Source of the DNA: an uncultured Ectothiorhodospiraceae bacterium | GTDB lineage: Bacteria; Pseudomonadota; Gammaproteobacteria; CAMYNG01 | Length of the DNA: 43,314 nucleotides | Assembly: GCA_947259765.1 (NCBI GenBank) | Contig: CAMYNG010000008.1 | Span: 1-43,314 of the forward strand | Direction of reading: 5' to 3' | In this document: one piece after another, positions 20,283-28,778 of the stretch | Layout of the letters: each line of letters starts with the position of its first letter | Numbering within the stretch: the stretch's first letter is position 1 | Made by a program: the position numbers and the translations under genes | The notes under the pieces: model-generated | What the model saw: only the letters and a program-made list of their open reading frames with translations | Database searches by the model: none | What the model was told of the DNA's origin: nothing

Positions 20283-21497
20283 TTAGTGTGCGGCCCACTC
20301 GATACTATCCAGGTCCACGCCATCTTTGTACATTTCCCAAAGGGGTGACAGTTCGCGCAATTTACCAATGTTTTCATGGATTAGCTTAATCGCGTAATCA
20401 ATCTCTTCTTCAGTCGTGAAACGACCGATACTGAAACGAATTGAGCTGTGTGCCAACTCATCGCTACGCCCCAGAGCCCGTAACACATAGGAAGGCTCGA
20501 GACTGGCGGAGGTGCAGGCAGAGCCTGACGAAACCGCGAGATCCTTGAGTGCCATAATTAGCGACTCGCCCTCAACAAAGTTAAAGCTTATGTTGATATT
20601 GTGCGGCACCCGGTGCTCCAAATCACCGTTGACGTACATTTCTTCAATATCCTGCAGCCCGGAAAACAGCCTGTCCCGCAGCATGTGAATACGCTCGTTG
20701 TCCGCCGCCATTTCCTCACGGGCGATACGGAAAGCTTCACCCATGCCGACGATCTGATGCGTAGGCAGAGTGCCGGAGCGCATGCCGCGCTCGTGACCGC
20801 CGCCGTGCATCTGCGCCTCAACGCGAACGCGCGGTTTACGCCGAACATACAACGCGCCGATGCCTTTTGGGCCATAAACCTTGTGCGCAGAAAAGGACAT
20901 CAAATCGACTTTCACGTCTTTCAGATCGATAGGAATCTTGCCAGCGCTCTGCGCCCCATCAACGTGAAAAATGATGCCTCTCTCGCGAGTTATCTCACCA
21001 ATAGCCTTGATATCCTGAATAACACCGATTTCATTGTTAACGTGCATGATTGAAACCAGGATGGTGTCGTCCCGTAAGGCTGCCTTGAGTTTATCCAGAT
21101 CGATTAAACCATCGGGCTCAGGTTCAAGGTAGGTAACCTCATACCCCTCTCGTTCCAGTTGCCGACAGGTATCCAGTACCGCCTTGTGTTCTGTACGCGA
21201 TGTAACTATGTGCTTGCCTTTCTTTTTATAGAAATGCGCAGCACCCTTAATCGCCAGATTATCTGACTCTGTAGCTCCCGAGGTCCAAACAATTTCTTTT
21301 GCATCAGCATTAATAAGGTCAGCAACATTTTGACGCGCCGTTTCTACTGCTTCTTCGGCATGCCAGCCATAAGCGTGCGAACGTGACGCGGGATTGCCGA
21401 AATTGCCTTCCAGGGTTAAAAAAGAACACAACAACTCCGCGACGCGCGGATCAACCGGCGTGGTCGCAGAATAGTCAAAATAAATCGGTTTTTTCAT
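20283..21497 (-). CDS. iscS: Cysteine desulfurase IscS
   Basis: A 404-residue PLP enzyme that takes sulfur from cysteine for Fe-S clusters and thiolated tRNA. K206 ([10 protein letters not shown]) binds PLP and C328 ([13 protein letters not shown]) carries the persulfide; both have E. coli numbering. The C-terminal [18 protein letters not shown] is the IscU docking tail. ATG 21497 gives the family start [14 protein letters not shown] and has GGAG 7 bases upstream; the in-frame extension to 21623 overlaps iscR and is not needed. Confidence 0.97.
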   Translation of the reverse strand: MKKPIYFDYSATTPVDPRVAELLCSFLTLEGNFGNPASRSHAYGWHAEEAVETARQNVADLINADAKEIVWTSGATESDNLAIKGAAHFYKKKGKHIVTSRTEHKAVLDTCRQLEREGYEVTYLEPEPDGLIDLDKLKAALRDDTILVSIMHVNNEIGVIQDIKAIGEITRERGIIFHVDGAQSAGKIPIDLKDVKVDLMSFSAHKVYGPKGIGALYVRRKPRVRVEAQMHGGGHERGMRSGTLPTHQIVGMGEAFRIAREEMAADNERIHMLRDRLFSGLQDIEEMYVNGDLEHRVPHNINISFNFVEGESLIMALKDLAVSSGSACTSASLEPSYVLRALGRSDELAHSSIRFSIGRFTTEEEIDYAIKLIHENIGKLRELSPLWEMYKDGVDLDSIEWAAH

Positions 21498-21573
21498 ACC
21501 TAGTCTCCAACACAGCGCGCACGCACCGTTAACCTCTGACAGGTCCCTTGAACGCAGTTTCAAAAAAAGTGAA

Positions 21574-22068
21574 TTAAATGGCTTCCTTGCTGGCCGCGAC
21601 ACTTTCCATGCCGAGTGCCCCACTTCCGGCCTGATTGCGATCCTGCCGTCCGGCTACTTCCTGCACACCCTTACGGGCCACCAGATGACCAAGGCTGATT
21701 CCGCTGAGGAAGCTGTAAATCTGTTCGCTAAGATCAGCCCACAACTCATGAGTGAGACATTGGCCGTCATCCTGGCAGTTTGACAAGCCTCCGCAACGCG
21801 TCGCATCGACCTTTTCATCCACTGCGCTAATCACTTCTGCGACTGCAATCTGCTCTGCATCCCGACTCAGGCGGTAACCCCCGCCAGGACCTCGGGTACT
21901 ATCCACCAAACCACGTTTGCGTAGCTTGGAAAATAATTGTTCGAGATAAGACAACGAAATTCCCTGCCGCTGCGAAATATCTGCCAGAGTAATTGGGCCT
22001 TCCTGATAGTGGAGAGCCAAATCCAACATTGCCGTAACAGCATACCGCCCTTTGGTCGTCAGCCTCAT
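21574..22068 (-). CDS. iscR: Fe-S cluster regulator IscR
   Basis: A 164-residue Rrf2-family transcription factor that represses the isc operon when it holds a [2Fe-2S] cluster. The winged helix covers about 1-70 ([40 protein letters not shown]). Cluster ligands C92, C98 and C104 and H107 (CLTHELW) match E. coli numbering. It is first in the operon, and two IscR-box-like sequences lie 62-128 bases upstream of its start, consistent with autoregulation. The C-terminal tail (about 140-164) is variable in the family. Confidence 0.96.
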   Translation of the reverse strand: MRLTTKGRYAVTAMLDLALHYQEGPITLADISQRQGISLSYLEQLFSKLRKRGLVDSTRGPGGGYRLSRDAEQIAVAEVISAVDEKVDATRCGGLSNCQDDGQCLTHELWADLSEQIYSFLSGISLGHLVARKGVQEVAGRQDRNQAGSGALGMESVAASKEAI

Positions 22069-22096
22069 AGCGTCACCTTCACCTAAGTAGTTTAAG

Positions 22097-22116
22097 TATT
22101 CGCTTAAATACGAATA
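22097..22116. promoter_or_regulatory. 20-bp inverted repeat upstream of iscR
   Basis: TATTCG and CGAATA flank an 8-base AT-rich spacer, giving a symmetric operator-like site 29-48 bases upstream of the iscR start. A plausible -10 (AATACT) overlaps its downstream edge. It does not resemble the IscR boxes further upstream, so a second regulator is possible. Confidence 0.35.
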
Positions 22117-22129
22117 TGGTTAAATTAAC

Positions 22130-22154
22130 AAGCCCGAGCAATTTAATCAACTAT
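22130..22154 (-). promoter_or_regulatory. Candidate IscR type 1 box (proximal)
   Basis: On the minus strand the site reads ATAGTTGATTAAATTGCTCG and continues GGCTT. This follows the ATA-N3-GACT-AAATT-x-CTCGGG shape of type 1 IscR sites, with one change in the GACT core (GATT). It lies 62-86 bases upstream of iscR and includes a TTGATT that could serve as a -35. Confidence 0.6.
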
Positions 22155-22171
22155 TAGGAAGGCACGGTATC

Positions 22172-22196
22172 AAATCACAGTAATTTAGTCAATTAT
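22172..22196 (-). promoter_or_regulatory. Candidate IscR type 1 box (distal)
   Basis: On the minus strand the site reads ATAATTGACTAAATTACTGT and continues GATTT. The left half (ATA-N3-GACT-A-AAT) is a close match to type 1 IscR boxes; the right half is weaker. It is spaced 42 bases, about four helical turns, from the proximal box. TTGACT may double as a -35 element. Confidence 0.6.
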
Positions 22197-22244
22197 TAGC
22201 GCCCACAATCAAACAGCAAGTCAGTCTCTCTTAACAATTTGTTT

Positions 22245-23021
22245 TTATTGTTTATTTTTCCCCTCATCCAGAGGTTCGGCAGGGCGGATTCCATCTTCCT
22301 CAAGACACGGAAGATCAATTTCCGCCAACTCCACGCCATGGTTATGCAGGGCTTTTACGACGTTCTCCATCTGACTATCCATGGCGTGTACGTGGTCCAA
22401 AAGGCTCCCAATGGCGTTTGAGATTGGGTCCGGCATATCCCGGGTAGTACCGTAGGCGTCGAAGCCCAGCCGTTCGGCAAACGCCTGACGCTGTGGGTGC
22501 ACTTCCCGTTTTTTCGACACAATACGCGCAGGAATACCAACCGCAGTCGCACCGGCAGGAACGTCGTGCATCACCACCGCGTTGGATCCAACGCGTGCCC
22601 CTACATCCAGAACAATCGGACCTAATACTTTGGCGCCGGCACCCACGACAACGTCATCCCGCAAGGTGGGATGGCGCTTACCCTTCTCCCAGCTCGTTCC
22701 ACCGAGTGTGACCCCGTGGTACAGGGTGCAATCATCACCGATCTCGGCGGTTTCACCGATGACCACACCCATACCGTGATCGATGAAAACCCGACGGCCA
22801 ATCCGTGCTCCCGGGTGGATCTCAATCCCGGTCAGCCAACGAGCCAGATTCGACGTAATGCGTGCCAGCCAGCACCAGCCCCACTTCCACAGCCGGTGAC
22901 TGAGGCGATGGATTACCACTGCGTGCACACCAGGATAGGCTGTGAGCACTTCAAAGGAGTTGCGCGCCGCCGGATCCCGGTCAAAAACGCACTGAATATC
23001 CTCTCTCAAGCGATTGAACAT
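22245..23021 (-). CDS. cysE: Serine O-acetyltransferase
   Basis: A 258-residue enzyme that acetylates serine for cysteine synthesis. It has the left-handed beta-helix hexapeptide repeats ([54 protein letters not shown]) and the catalytic His in [12 protein letters not shown]. The C-terminal helix (about 190-258) is longer than in the shortest forms. It lies between trmJ and iscR on the same strand, so a supply of cysteine, the IscS substrate, is encoded next to the isc operon. No clear terminator separates it from the iscR promoter region. Confidence 0.95.
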   Translation of the reverse strand: MFNRLREDIQCVFDRDPAARNSFEVLTAYPGVHAVVIHRLSHRLWKWGWCWLARITSNLARWLTGIEIHPGARIGRRVFIDHGMGVVIGETAEIGDDCTLYHGVTLGGTSWEKGKRHPTLRDDVVVGAGAKVLGPIVLDVGARVGSNAVVMHDVPAGATAVGIPARIVSKKREVHPQRQAFAERLGFDAYGTTRDMPDPISNAIGSLLDHVHAMDSQMENVVKALHNHGVELAEIDLPCLEEDGIRPAEPLDEGKNKQ

Positions 23022-23116
23022 ATGTACCCCGGCAAAGGCGCGCTATTACATTATTGTTGACCGCTCATGTCAACTTTGACAGTCGGTACCCAGCCCGGTC
23101 CTGCAATGCGTGGCAC

Positions 23117-23899
23117 TCAGCCCTTCGGGTCGGCAGCATCACGTGAAGCACTGAGAATGCCACGCAGGATGTTGAGCTCCATGCGGTCAAGACGGGCCCG
23201 GTTAAACAGCCGTCGTAAACGCCGCATCAGTTGCCGTGGATTGGCTGGATCGAGAAATTCCAATGCCACCAGTGTCTCCTCCAAATGACGATACAGCCCC
23301 TCCATTTCGTCCGCGGTTGCCGGAGCGAACTCGGGTTCCAGCTCATACGGCTCAGCCTCATCCTGGTTGGGCGCGTCGCTAAGCCGTGCAGTCATCACAA
23401 GTTCGTAAGCCAGAACCTGAACTGCGGCAGCAAGATTGAGCGAGCTGTAATCCGGGTTGGCCGGAATATTGACGAGAAAATTACAGCGTTCGAGTTCGGC
23501 ATTGGACAGCCCGGATGTCTCTCGCCCGAAAACAAGCGCGACGTTACCCTGCGAAACCGTTTTCAGGATTTCACCGGCGCATTGGCGCGGGTCCTGAGTC
23601 GGCCACGAAATGGAGCGCAAGCGGGCACTGGCGCCCACGACCAAACAACAGTCCGCTACCGCCTCTTCAAGGCTCGACACCACACGGGCGTTTTGCAGAA
23701 CATCCAATGCGCCCGAAGCCCGCGCGCGTGCTTTTGGATGCGGGAAATCCGACGGCTGCACCAAATACAGGTTTTGCAGGTGCATATTCTTCATGGCCCG
23801 CGCCACCCCCCCGATATTGCCGGGATGACTGGTATTGACCAAGACGATGCGTATTGCTCCCAGGAGACCAGTGGAAGGGTTTTCCGAAATGGGTGTCAT
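23117..23899 (-). CDS. trmJ: tRNA (cytidine/uridine-2'-O-)-methyltransferase TrmJ
   Basis: A 260-residue SPOUT-class enzyme that 2'-O-methylates position 32 of tRNAs. Motifs are NTSHPGNIGGVARAMKNM near the start, LVFGRETSGLSNAEL and the knot motif IPANPDYSSLNLAAAVQV. The C-terminal helical region (about 175-255) matches TrmJ rather than TrmL. ATG 23899 was chosen because conservation begins about 14 residues later and a GGAAAG lies upstream; the frame stays open to 23986 without conserved sequence. It is divergent from suhB, as in E. coli. Confidence 0.93.
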   Translation of the reverse strand: MTPISENPSTGLLGAIRIVLVNTSHPGNIGGVARAMKNMHLQNLYLVQPSDFPHPKARARASGALDVLQNARVVSSLEEAVADCCLVVGASARLRSISWPTQDPRQCAGEILKTVSQGNVALVFGRETSGLSNAELERCNFLVNIPANPDYSSLNLAAAVQVLAYELVMTARLSDAPNQDEAEPYELEPEFAPATADEMEGLYRHLEETLVALEFLDPANPRQLMRRLRRLFNRARLDRMELNILRGILSASRDAADPKG

Positions 23900-24086
23900 A
23901 CAAATTCTTTCCGCAGTAGTTTTCAAATCGCCGCCGACCTTGATTCTGTCAGGCCATGGAACTAAACCGCAACACTGTCCCGACATCCTGTTAGAATACG
24001 CGCCGATTCAGACTCCGGGGTCTCATGTGGTTCTTCCAGTCTGATGCAGTAAACTCCCGGTCGCAAACACATCGAGGCAAACAGAC

Positions 24087-24881
24087 GTGCATCCCATGTT
24101 GAACATCGCGGTCCGTGCCGCCCGCAGTGCCGGCGATATTATCGCCCGCTCCGTTGACCGTGTTGATACGCTGAAAGTCGGCACCAAATCCCGCAATTCA
24201 TTTGTAAGCGAAGTTGATCAGCGCGCCGAAGACGAAATAATCAGTGTTATCCGCAATGCGTATCCGGACCACGGCTTTCTTGCTGAAGAAAGTGGTCAGC
24301 AGGGCAATGATGAATACCAATGGATCATCGATCCTCTGGATGGTACCACCAACTTCCTGTTCGGGTTCCCCCAGTTTGCGGTTTCCATTGCACTGCGTCA
24401 TAAAGGCCGTCTGGAGCAGGCGGTGATTTACGATCCTCTTCGCGGTGAGCTGTTCACCGCCTCGCGCGGTGCCGGTGCGCATCTGAACGGCCGCCGTATT
24501 CGGGTCAGTTCGCGAACCAAGCTCGACGATGCGTTGCTCGGCACCGGCTTTCCCTACTCCGACATGCAACACCTCGACGCCTACACGACCATGCTCAAGG
24601 CGTTAATACCCGCAACCGCCGGCATTCGGCGCGCCGGTGCGGCATCTCTCGATTTGGCCTATGTCGCTGCCGGACGACTGGATGGTTTCTGGGAGATCGA
24701 CCTGAACATCTGGGACATCGCCGCCGGGGTGCTGCTTATTGAAGAGGCGGGTGGTCTGGTTTCCGATTTCTGCGGCGGCCAGGGTTTTCTCGAAAGTGGC
24801 AACATTGTTGCCGGAAACCCGAGGGTATTCAAAGCCTTACTTAAGACCATTCAACCGGCTCTAACCGACAAACTGAAATAG
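24087..24881 (+). CDS. suhB: Inositol-1-monophosphatase SuhB
   Basis: A 264-residue Mg-dependent phosphatase that also acts in rRNA transcription antitermination in E. coli. Metal-site motifs are EESG (WIIDPLDGTTNF after it) and WDIAAGVLLIEEAGG near the end. The start is GTG at 24087: the encoded MHPMLNIAVRAARSAG matches the family N-terminus. It is divergent from trmJ with 187 bases between the starts. Confidence 0.96.
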   Translation: MHPMLNIAVRAARSAGDIIARSVDRVDTLKVGTKSRNSFVSEVDQRAEDEIISVIRNAYPDHGFLAEESGQQGNDEYQWIIDPLDGTTNFLFGFPQFAVSIALRHKGRLEQAVIYDPLRGELFTASRGAGAHLNGRRIRVSSRTKLDDALLGTGFPYSDMQHLDAYTTMLKALIPATAGIRRAGAASLDLAYVAAGRLDGFWEIDLNIWDIAAGVLLIEEAGGLVSDFCGGQGFLESGNIVAGNPRVFKALLKTIQPALTDKLK

Positions 24882-24954
24882 CTCGACGCTATCAAGAAAG
24901 TCAGGCTGCGTCCGCCAATTAGCTATACTCCCGCGTCAATTTGTGTAGCGAACC

Positions 24955-25248
24955 GTGTCGAATTTTAGAAGCCAAAACCTGACCGCCCAAAAAGCACTTG
25001 AGCTCAAGATGCAGGATGTAATGCACGAGTTAGCGGATTTTGCGACCCAATTCGCCTATAAATCAACCCCTGGGACTTTGACCATCCTGTCTATTTCACC
25101 GGCAGAGAAGCAGGACCCAGTGCGCAGAGGCATTAGTGCCAGCGTGCGGCCGGTCACGTCCGGTCGCAGCAGCGACATCGTGAGTTTTCTGTTGCAACGG
25201 GAACAGCGGGACCTCGAAAGCGCCCCAGGTATGCGGCTCAGCGCCTAG
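24955..25248 (+). CDS. Small hypothetical protein
   Basis: A 97-residue soluble, charged protein that I do not recognise. It has an N-terminal helix (AQKALELKMQDVMHELADFATQF trimmed by Pro later), a beta-like middle (GTLTILSIS) and a charged helix at the end (IVSFLLQREQRDLE). GTG 24955 has no good ribosome site; an internal ATG at M19 or M23 could be the real start. Support for a gene comes from an in-frame length unlikely to be chance downstream of suhB, a -10-like TATACT at 24924-24929, and a terminator-like hairpin 16 bases after the stop. Confidence 0.5.
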   Translation: MSNFRSQNLTAQKALELKMQDVMHELADFATQFAYKSTPGTLTILSISPAEKQDPVRRGISASVRPVTSGRSSDIVSFLLQREQRDLESAPGMRLSA

Positions 25249-25264
25249 ACTGTACTCTCGTTTG

Positions 25265-25287
25265 GCGGAGCGATGTCCGCTCTCCGC
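25265..25287 (+). terminator. Probable intrinsic terminator
   Basis: GCGGAG (25265-25270) pairs with CTCCGC (25282-25287), and an inner CG/CG pair extends the stem across a two-base bulge. The sequence after it (TATCTTTCTTC, then TTTCTTT) is T-rich but interrupted. It would end the suhB or 97-residue-protein transcript. Confidence 0.55.
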
Positions 25288-25428
25288 TATCTTTCTTCAA
25301 TTTCTTTCCCCAGTATCCCCTTGAGCAATGCGGGTTTGACCCCCTGTGGTATTTCGTGATAACAAAGGGATCTGATCTTTTACTGAAATTTACTCAGGTT
25401 AGATGCCACTCAATAGGGTTTTGCGCAG

Positions 25429-25782
25429 ATGATAAAACGTAATCTTCTGGCTCTGGTTGTTCCGCCGCTGGCGGTATGCCGTTACGGCTGTGCAGGCTGT
25501 TGCGCGGCTCCCATTTTGGTCTTTTGGATCACCGGCATCGTGGGCATGATTTACGGGCTTTTTGGCGGGCCCGCTGATCTACCGGGCGTCAGTTGGACCA
25601 CGGTAGGGTTGGGAGCTGTACTGTGGGCCATATCGGTCGCCTGGGCTCTGACTACGCTGCGCAACGTCGCCAGTGACGAGAGCGACCCGAAATGCGAAAG
25701 CAAAGTCAGTACCTTTTGCCGTGTGGTCCACACTTCCTCGGACGATGCAGACCCCTTTGACGAAGTCCGCAAGTTTCAGTAG
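25429..25782 (+). CDS. Small Cys-rich two-helix membrane protein of unknown function
   Basis: A 117-residue protein with two predicted transmembrane helices (about 26-46 and 55-76) and a soluble acidic tail (about 77-117). Directly before the first helix is a cysteine cluster, C17-x3-C21-x2-C24-C25 (VCRYGCAGCCAAP), which could bind metal or form disulfides. Two more cysteines lie in the tail (C89 and C97). I do not recognise the family. The start ATG follows a weak GGG. It stands alone between the terminator at 25287 and the convergent secDF gene, so context gives no function. Confidence 0.7.
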   Translation: MIKRNLLALVVPPLAVCRYGCAGCCAAPILVFWITGIVGMIYGLFGGPADLPGVSWTTVGLGAVLWAISVAWALTTLRNVASDESDPKCESKVSTFCRVVHTSSDDADPFDEVRKFQ

Positions 25783-25821
25783 CCCGCTGGCCGTTCCCGG
25801 CCCTGCACACGCTGGAAGCAC

Positions 25822-25893
25822 TTAAACCACTGAGTTCACGGAGAATACAGAGGCACTGAATTCTTTGAAGTTCCGCTGTGTGATTTCTGTGGT
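25822..25893. repeat. Imperfect inverted repeat with ACCAC...GTGGT ends
   Basis: The left end (TTAAACCACTGAGTTCACGG) and the right end (TGTGATTTCTGTGGT) are imperfect reverse complements. This resembles a degenerate copy of the CCACAGAG-type intergenic repeats seen in many bacterial genomes. Only one copy is visible here, so its repetitive status is inferred. It fills the 131-base gap between two convergent genes. Confidence 0.4.
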
Positions 25894-25913
25894 CAAGCCG
25901 CACGGCGGCAGAA

Positions 25914-28721
25914 TCAGGCGATGCTTTCCTGATCCGCACCTTCCTTTGCTACCGGCATCAGGTTGGTGCTCGTGACTCCCAGCGCAAGCGCCGACGAGCT
26001 GGCCACGTATATCGACGAATACGTACCCACCACCACGCCGATGATCAACGCAATGGCGAAGGAATGTATCAGTTCGCCACCGATGAAAAACATGGCCAGC
26101 AATACCACCAGGGTTGTCAGCGATGTCATCAAGGTACGCGACAGCGTTTGGTTCAGTGACGTATTGATCACCTCTTCCGGGTTAGCCTTGCGCATTTTTC
26201 GGAAGTTCTCCCGAATACGATCGAATACAACAATCGTGTCATTTAATGAATAACCAATAACAGCAAGCACCGCAGCCAACACGGTCAGATCGAAATCCCA
26301 CTGGAAAATTGAAAACAGGCCCAGCGTAATGATGACGTCATGAACCAATGCGGCCACAGCACCCAATGCCAGTCGATATTCAAAGCGCACGACTACATAG
26401 AGCAGAATAAACGCCAACGCAATCAGCATGGCCAGACCGCCGTCGTCACGCAATTCACTGCCGATTTGCGGGCCCACATACTCCTGGCGTCGCATTTCCG
26501 CGGTGCCATCACTGGTCTCCCGCAGCACGCTCAAAATCGCGTCACTGACGGCCTCATTGGATACATCTTCGCGTGGCGCAACGCGCACCAGAACTTCACT
26601 GGACGTTCCAAAGTGTTGTACGACAGCGTCACCGTAACCCGCCTCAGCCAAGGATGATCGAATTTCAGCCAGTTCCACGCTTTGCGGATAACCCACTTCG
26701 ATCAGTGTCCCGCCGGTAAAATCCAGTCCGAAGTTGAGATGTCGGGTCGCCAACGAGCCGATACTGATGATGATCAAAATCGTCGACACCACCATAGCCA
26801 CGCGGCGTTTGCTCATGAACGCGATATGCGGCGACGTTTTACCAAACAGGTAGATATTACCAATGGAAAGTTGCTTGATGCGTCGACCACCAACAAATAA
26901 GTTGATCACCGCGCGTGTACCCATGATGGCGGTAAACATAGAGGTGACAATACCTACCGACAGGGTTACAGCAAATCCCTTAATGGGACCAGTACCGAAA
27001 ATGAACAACACAACGGCCGCAATCAACGTGGTGATATTCGCATCCGCAATGGTCTCCAATGCCTTGGCGTAACCGGCGTTAATACTTGACTGCGGCGTAT
27101 TGCCGTTACGCAACTCCTCTCGTATTCGCTCGAAAATCAACACATTGGCATCCACTGCCATGCCCACTGTAAGAACAATACCGGCGATACCCGGCAGAGT
27201 CAGCGTGGCCTGCAGCATCGACAACACCGCCATGATCAACACCAGATTCATGACCAACGCGAGGTTTGCCACCATGCCAAAGCCGCGATACCAGAATGCC
27301 ATGAGCGCCAGAACCAACAGCATGCCGACAATTACCGAATAGGTACCCTGTTCGATATTGTCCTGACCGAGACTTGGCCCAATCGTGCGCTCCTCAACAA
27401 AACGGATAGGCGCCGCCAGTGCGCCGGCGCGCAACAATAACGCCAACGTGTGCGATTCACCGGGACCGTCGAGACCGGTGATCTGAAAGCGTTTACTGAA
27501 CACGCCCTGAATGGTGGCGATGTTGATGACCTCTTCATCCTGAATCCACTCGATCTCCTGCTTACCATTGACAGTGCGTAGCTTCGGCACGTCCCGAATA
27601 AACACCACTGCCATTGGTTTTTTGAGATTTTTCTTGGTGGTGCGCGCCATGGCGCTACCGCCCGGACCGTCCAGGTTGATAAACACCGCCGGGCTACCCG
27701 ACTGGCTGTCAAAACCCGAGGTGGCATGAGTGATGTGTGCGCCCGTGGTAATCACCTGTCGCTTCAATAGGACTGGCGTGGTGCGGTCGCGCACTTTGGT
27801 ATACAACTTGGAACCAAACGGCACCTTGCCGGCCTGTGCATCGGCGACACTGTGTTCGACGTCTTGTAGCCGGAATTCCAGTGATGCCGTAGCGCCAAGT
27901 ATGTCTTTCGCTTGTGCACTGTCCTGAATACCCGGTAACTGTACAACTATGCGACTGTCACCCTGCTGCTGGATAACCGGTTCGGTCACACCAAGTTCAT
28001 TAGCGCGGTTACGTAAGGTTGCGATATTTTGCTGAATCGCCAGCTTCTTGATTTCCCGGAGCTTACTCTCACTTATTTTGCCGACAACAAAAAAACTGCG
28101 CCCATCTTCATAGGTTTCCAGTTGCAGATCGCTCAATTGGACACGTAAAAGATCGTATGCCTTATCACGCTCGGCCGCGTCCTTGAAGCGCGCTTTAAAC
28201 TGCTGATCCTGGGCTGAAATAGTAAGGTAGCGAATTTTCTTTTTTTGCATCGCCTTTCTGGCGTCATCGGCGTAGCTCTGATAAGCAATTTCGATCGGTC
28301 TGTCGGTGTTGACCTCGAGCAGAAAATGCAGACCACCGCGCAGATCGAGCCCGAGGTACATCGGTAACGCGTTGACGCTTTCCAACCACTTCGGCGAGGC
28401 CGACGCCAGATTTACCGCTGCTGTATAGTCGGTGCCCAGCTTTTCCCGCAACAGCCGCGATGCCTTGAGCTGATCTTCAACGGAGTTAAAGCGCACGAGC
28501 AGACCCAGATCGGTTGTCTCGCTGCTTTTGATTTGAATGTCGGCACCCTGGATCAAACCCTCTACCTGTTCGACCACGGCATCGGTAATTTCAGCTTGCC
28601 GGTTTGCGGAAACTTGTACCGCTGGATCGGTGCCATACAAATTGGGCAGTGCATACAGCGCCGCGATCAGTATGACCAAGAAAATCAGCAAATTTTTCCA
28701 AAGCGGATATTGATTAAGCAT
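25914..28721 (-). CDS. secDF: SecD-SecF fusion, protein export membrane protein
   Basis: A 935-residue inner-membrane protein of the Sec accessory complex, which uses the proton gradient to pull exported proteins through SecYEG. Residues 1 to about 619 are SecD (start MLNQYPLWKNLLIF, GLDLRGGLHFLLEV, the P1 periplasmic domain, six C-terminal membrane helices, end KQLSI). The frame runs on through GNIYLFGKTSPHIAF into SecF (LNFGLDFTGGTLIEV, VVVRFEYRLALGAV, RIRENFR, six helices). The join is near 26865. In E. coli these are two genes and SecD ends at the equivalent of KLSI. An internal ATG at 26816 has no ribosome site. AGGA sits 7 bases before the ATG at 28721, and a strong hairpin lies just upstream. 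Confidence 0.95.
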   Translation of the reverse strand: MLNQYPLWKNLLIFLVILIAALYALPNLYGTDPAVQVSANRQAEITDAVVEQVEGLIQGADIQIKSSETTDLGLLVRFNSVEDQLKASRLLREKLGTDYTAAVNLASASPKWLESVNALPMYLGLDLRGGLHFLLEVNTDRPIEIAYQSYADDARKAMQKKKIRYLTISAQDQQFKARFKDAAERDKAYDLLRVQLSDLQLETYEDGRSFFVVGKISESKLREIKKLAIQQNIATLRNRANELGVTEPVIQQQGDSRIVVQLPGIQDSAQAKDILGATASLEFRLQDVEHSVADAQAGKVPFGSKLYTKVRDRTTPVLLKRQVITTGAHITHATSGFDSQSGSPAVFINLDGPGGSAMARTTKKNLKKPMAVVFIRDVPKLRTVNGKQEIEWIQDEEVINIATIQGVFSKRFQITGLDGPGESHTLALLLRAGALAAPIRFVEERTIGPSLGQDNIEQGTYSVIVGMLLVLALMAFWYRGFGMVANLALVMNLVLIMAVLSMLQATLTLPGIAGIVLTVGMAVDANVLIFERIREELRNGNTPQSSINAGYAKALETIADANITTLIAAVVLFIFGTGPIKGFAVTLSVGIVTSMFTAIMGTRAVINLFVGGRRIKQLSIGNIYLFGKTSPHIAFMSKRRVAMVVSTILIIISIGSLATRHLNFGLDFTGGTLIEVGYPQSVELAEIRSSLAEAGYGDAVVQHFGTSSEVLVRVAPREDVSNEAVSDAILSVLRETSDGTAEMRRQEYVGPQIGSELRDDGGLAMLIALAFILLYVVVRFEYRLALGAVAALVHDVIITLGLFSIFQWDFDLTVLAAVLAVIGYSLNDTIVVFDRIRENFRKMRKANPEEVINTSLNQTLSRTLMTSLTTLVVLLAMFFIGGELIHSFAIALIIGVVVGTYSSIYVASSSALALGVTSTNLMPVAKEGADQESIA

Positions 28722-28732
28722 GAAGAAATCCT

Positions 28733-28766
28733 AAAAACGGCAGCACGCAAACAGCGCACTGCCGTT
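28733..28766 (-). terminator. Terminator-like hairpin between yajC and secDF
   Basis: On the minus strand AACGGCAG and CTGCCGTT (28766-28759 and 28743-28736) form eight perfect pairs, and TGCGC/GCGTG extends the stem to 13 pairs with two G-U pairs and a TGTTT loop. A run of five T (28737-28733) follows. It sits 15 bases after the yajC stop side and 14 bases before the secDF ATG, so it can terminate or attenuate readthrough into secDF. Confidence 0.7.
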
Positions 28767-28778
28767 CTTGCATGGTTT

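Noticed and set aside
23231-23965. 244-codon plus-strand frame opposite trmJ
   Set aside because: Antisense to a well-supported conserved gene and without any recognised motif.
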